Part shown: positions 61,586 through 64,000 of the stretch, piece by piece | Numbering within the stretch: the first letter of the stretch is position 1 | Layout: each line of letters begins with the position of its first letter | Source: Halococcus sediminicola | GTDB taxonomy: Archaea > Halobacteriota > Halobacteria > Halobacteriales > Halococcaceae | Assembly (NCBI RefSeq): GCF_000755245.1 | Contig: NZ_BBMP01000023.1 | Coordinates: forward strand, 1-64,000 | Length of the DNA: 64,000 nt | Direction: 5' to 3' | The notes under the pieces: generated by a model | Told to the model about the DNA's origin: nothing | Database searches by the model: none | The model's input: the letters and a program-made list of their open reading frames with translations, nothing else | Program-made: the position numbers and the translations under genes

Positions 61586-62644
61586 TCAGAACTCGGTGAC
61601 GACCTCGATCCCATGTGTTTCGTACTCTGTCATCGCGGCGAGCCGATTTGATACGTCCGACAGTGCCACACGGTTGGTGACGAGCGCTCCCGGATCAACT
61701 CGCCCGGACTGCACTAGCCGAAGCAGCTCATCGTATCGCGAGGGCGGCATCCCCCGGGACCCGAGGAACGAGACGTCCCAGCGGGTCACCTGGTCGATCG
61801 GGAGCGCAAACTCGCCACGCTCAGCGTCCGTCGTCAATCCAAGCTGGACATGCGTTCCGCGGGCCCGGAGACTGGCTAGGCTGTTGCGACACGTCTCTGC
61901 CCGTCCGAGAGCATCGATCGAGACGTGAGCGCCGCCATTGGTCACGTCGTCGATTGCGTCGGGGACAGACTCCTCGTCAGCACGAACCGTGGCATCTGCA
62001 CCGACGTCGCCTGCCATCGACAGCGGAGCGTCACGAACGTCGACGGCGACCACCCCTGCGCCGAGCGCGGACGCTATCTGGACGGCCGCGAGACCGAGTC
62101 CACCACAGCCGTGCACCGCAACCCATTCGCCGCCAGTGAGCGATACCCGATGGGCGAGCGCGTGAAACGCCGTTACGTACCGACAGCCGAGAGCTGCCGC
62201 CGCATCCATGGTAACCTCGTCGGGGAGCCGAGTGAGATTGAACGCGGCGTGTGGTACGTGAATCTGTTCGGCGAACGCCCCCGGGACAGTCTCCTCGAAA
62301 CCGAGAGCGTAGCCGTCTATACAGACGTTACCATGCCCGTTCCGGCACTGGTGGCACGTCCCGTCGCCAAGATTGAATGGGACCGCAACTCGATCACCAA
62401 CGTCGAGTGCAGTCACATCGGCTCCGACGTCGACGATGTGACCGGCCGGCTCGTGCCCGAGAATCTGACCCAGCGGAACCTGATCATTGGCCCACTCGCC
62501 GTGGCCTTGCCACGCGTGCCAGTCGCTCCGACAGATACCACACGCTTCGACGTCAACGACGACACCATGGTCGGCGACGTTGGGTTCAGAAATTTTCTGG
62601 AGTTCGAGCGGTTCACCATAGGACTTGAGTACCGCGACTCGCAT
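61586..62644 (-). CDS. Zinc-dependent alcohol dehydrogenase
   Basis: This 352-residue medium-chain dehydrogenase oxidises an alcohol with NAD(P). The catalytic zinc ligands are C35-region ACGICRSDWHAW, then GHEPAGHIV, and the structural site GTCHQCRNGHGNVC has three Cys and a His in place of the usual fourth Cys. The Rossmann motif is VHGCGGLGLAAVQIASALGA. The start MRVAVLKSYG (ATG at 62644) is standard; 62653 is an in-frame alternative. Similar haloarchaeal enzymes have been called alcohol dehydrogenases without defined substrates. It stands alone and convergent with the TnpB remnant. Confidence 0.9.
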   Translation of the reverse strand: MRVAVLKSYGEPLELQKISEPNVADHGVVVDVEACGICRSDWHAWQGHGEWANDQVPLGQILGHEPAGHIVDVGADVTALDVGDRVAVPFNLGDGTCHQCRNGHGNVCIDGYALGFEETVPGAFAEQIHVPHAAFNLTRLPDEVTMDAAAALGCRYVTAFHALAHRVSLTGGEWVAVHGCGGLGLAAVQIASALGAGVVAVDVRDAPLSMAGDVGADATVRADEESVPDAIDDVTNGGAHVSIDALGRAETCRNSLASLRARGTHVQLGLTTDAERGEFALPIDQVTRWDVSFLGSRGMPPSRYDELLRLVQSGRVDPGALVTNRVALSDVSNRLAAMTEYETHGIEVVTEF

Positions 62645-62734
62645 ATCGGCCATGCGAGGTGAATGTGGTCAGCTAACTTATAAGGCGCTAAAGGGTGGAG
62701 CTTGCAGGTGAACGAAGACCTCCGGAACGTTCGA

Positions 62735-62799
62735 TGTGCAAGGTTTGCACATAGACGCTAACGTTTATGAGTCCGTGTGCAGAATATGTGCATAGACTC
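62735..62799 (+). promoter_or_regulatory. Operator-like repeats and promoter of the RHH/PIN operon
   Basis: TGTGCAAGGTTTGCACA (62735-62751) is a perfect 7-bp inverted repeat around GGT. Two more TGTGCA sites are at 62776 and 62787; TGCATAGAC recurs as GCACATAGAC upstream. The TATA-like GTTTATGAG (about 62764) lies between them, 33 bp from the ATG at 62800. This is a good layout for autoregulation by the RHH antitoxin. Confidence 0.65.
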
Positions 62800-63177
62800 A
62801 TGAGCACTGATCGAGACACCCAACGCGTTCATTTTCACTCGCCGGAACACCTCATCAAGCGAGTCGACGCTATCGCAACCATCTTCGACAAAGACCGAAC
62901 AGACGTCCTCAACGAGGCGCTTCGCGAGTACGTCGATGAGACCGCCAGCGACGACTCATTTCAGGGCATCGTCGCCAACGAGTACTACGAAGACCGATTG
63001 GACTTCGAGACGACCAAGCAGCTCGTCGGAGCCGATGTTGCCCAACGATTCCGGCTATTGAAGCGTGATATCGACCGTGAACCACTTGACCTGCCTTCTC
63101 CGAGCGACACCGATATCTACGATGGTGACCGCCAAACCGCCGATCCGGCTGAATCCGACACCAACACGCGAGACTAA
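62800..63177 (+). CDS. Ribbon-helix-helix antitoxin
   Basis: The 125-residue protein begins MSTDRDTQRVHFHSPEHLIK with the RHH strand, then helix RVDAIATIFDKDRTDVLNEA and LREYVDE, the usual CopG/MetJ-type DNA-binding fold. The rest (FQGIVANEYYEDRLDFETTK, QLVGADVAQRFRLLKRDIDR) is long enough to wrap a toxin. It precedes the PIN-domain toxin gene by 27 bp. The start at 62800 puts the strand at the N-terminus; an upstream in-frame ATG at 62767 is less likely because it overlaps the operator repeats. Confidence 0.8.
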   Translation: MSTDRDTQRVHFHSPEHLIKRVDAIATIFDKDRTDVLNEALREYVDETASDDSFQGIVANEYYEDRLDFETTKQLVGADVAQRFRLLKRDIDREPLDLPSPSDTDIYDGDRQTADPAESDTNTRD

Positions 63178-63204
63178 CCGCGCTCTCCACTCCAAGTCCC
63201 TCCA

Positions 63205-63756
63205 ATGCAGACCACCGTTGCCGATACGAGCGCACTCATCAGTCTGGCCGTGCCAGCAGCCGACGCAACGTACGATACGACGACCGATCCAGACCCATTA
63301 CAGCTCTTTCTCACCTCCTGTACTGTCCACGTGCCGACACAGGTCGAGACTGAGCTACGAACCACCGCGCAGTACACCGACATCCATGCGGCTGCCGCGA
63401 CGAACGTTCTTGCCGCGAGCGCTCACTATCACGTTGAGGATCCGCTCCAGCGGTCAGATACCCAGAGTTCGCTCCCCACGTACGGGCTCGATGAGGGCGA
63501 AACCGCTGGAATTATCCTCGCGAACGCACGCGATGTCGATGGGTTCCTCACCGACGAGTTCGCGGGGACGAACTTCGCACTCATCCATGCTGCACTTACT
63601 GGATCGCGGATTGTTCCCGCCCCATGTCTGGTCTGTGACTACGCGCGCAACGAGCACATAACCGCGGCGGAGGCACGACAACTGCTCTCAGTCATGGGGC
63701 GCCATCGAAGCTGGGGGAACAATCCATACATTCAGCAACTCTTGAAAGCGCTTTGA
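63205..63756 (+). CDS. PIN-domain toxin (VapC-like)
   Basis: The 183-residue PIN-domain ribonuclease has first Asp in MQTTVADTSALISLAV, an acidic residue in VPTQVETELRTT, the third cluster LDEGETAGIILANARDVD and the fourth Asp-Glu in GFLTDEFAGTNFAL. These four acidic positions are the metal-binding centre. It is longer than typical VapC (about 130), with a C-terminal helical extension (ITAAEARQLLSVMGRHRSWG). It is the expected toxin partner of the RHH protein upstream; RNase targets such as tRNA are unknown. Confidence 0.8.
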   Translation: MQTTVADTSALISLAVPAADATYDTTTDPDPLQLFLTSCTVHVPTQVETELRTTAQYTDIHAAAATNVLAASAHYHVEDPLQRSDTQSSLPTYGLDEGETAGIILANARDVDGFLTDEFAGTNFALIHAALTGSRIVPAPCLVCDYARNEHITAAEARQLLSVMGRHRSWGNNPYIQQLLKAL

Positions 63757-63763
63757 ATTTCTG

Positions 63764-63913
63764 CTATCGTTCGATCGTCATCATCGGGCCATCGTAACTA
63801 ATCCACTTATATTCGTGTTCAATTCTTGACTTGTTCTGAAGCACTGTGTATTTGTTATTATCCTCGAACATCGGAACCTCTTCGATGTCGCCGGTCCCCT
63901 GTTCTGAAGCCAT
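63764..63913 (-). CDS. Small haloarchaeal protein (DUF7331-like)
   Basis: The 49-residue protein starts MASEQGTGDIEEVPMFEDNN then KYTVLQNKSRIEHEYKWISY and ends DGPMMTIER. It resembles the short haloarchaeal DUF7331 family (VPxFE, a Tyr/Trp-rich strand, then a final short strand). No catalytic motif. It is convergent with the PIN toxin gene, with the stop codons 8 bp apart. Confidence 0.5.
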   Translation of the reverse strand: MASEQGTGDIEEVPMFEDNNKYTVLQNKSRIEHEYKWISYDGPMMTIER

Positions 63914-64000
63914 CGTTCGGGTTTTGCGGTAATATAAACCGGATTCCTGTGACGTGAAACTCCGAGGATCGGTGCTAATCCCTATAGGTGCATCATTGAG

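Noticed and set aside
1-64000. tRNA or rRNA genes
   Set aside because: I looked for T-loop (GGTTCGAATC-type) and cloverleaf patterns and saw none that could be supported by eye.

Overview
This is haloarchaeal DNA (class Halobacteria). The proteins are strongly acidic. Several families seen here are typical of haloarchaea: a TbsP-type regulator, a bacterio-opsin-activator (HTH_10) regulator, a DUF7342-type HTH protein, Tat-exported proteins with twin-arginine N-termini, and ISH3-, IS5- and IS200/IS605-type transposon remains. Many genes have an archaeal TATA box about 25-32 bp upstream of the ATG, as expected for leaderless transcripts. A Halococcus-like genome or megaplasmid is possible, but the genus is a guess.

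Layout. 0-6 kb: a truncated pgsB/pgsC (poly-gamma-glutamate-type) pair cut by transposase debris, small regulators (TRAM protein, PadR, a DUF1931 histone-fold protein, TbsP) and an MFS transporter. 6-16 kb: a large Tat-exported GH2 beta-galactosidase with a LamG-like domain inside the catalytic domain, a decayed ATPase, an amidase, a DUF433/DUF5615 toxin-antitoxin pair and a secreted glycerophosphodiesterase. 17-21 kb: a DNA-repair island with an MBL nuclease, an ATP-dependent DNA ligase and NucS. 21.7-30 kb: an intact IS5-type element that beheads an ACR3-like transporter, then HdeD, AI-2E and GAP-family membrane proteins, IS200/IS605-derived elements, a tandem pair of small membrane proteins and EamA pieces.

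30-50 kb is accessory DNA: an APH-like kinase, ISH3 debris, a lone tyrosine recombinase, a TumE-like toxin-antitoxin pair, a drrAB-type ABC exporter, VOC and YdeI proteins, an FkbM methyltransferase and a four-repeat secreted protein. It is laced with a non-coding interspersed repeat family. Ten copies start with TGCAAGATACGCGC or a close variant, all on the plus strand between 29.3 and 57.8 kb; I saw none in the first 29 kb.

50-57 kb holds a coherent cell-surface redox/metal locus: a beta-propeller protein, a polytopic membrane protein of the family often misnamed fenitrothion hydrolase, a small membrane protein overlapping a winged-helix regulator, a Tpd/P19-like lipoprotein and a Tat-exported DyP-type peroxidase. 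The gene content suggests metal (probably iron) acquisition, but this is inference. 57-64 kb holds more transposon remains, broken genes, a two-gene zinc-ribbon operon, an alcohol dehydrogenase and a ribbon-helix-helix/PIN toxin-antitoxin operon behind an operator-like repeat cluster.
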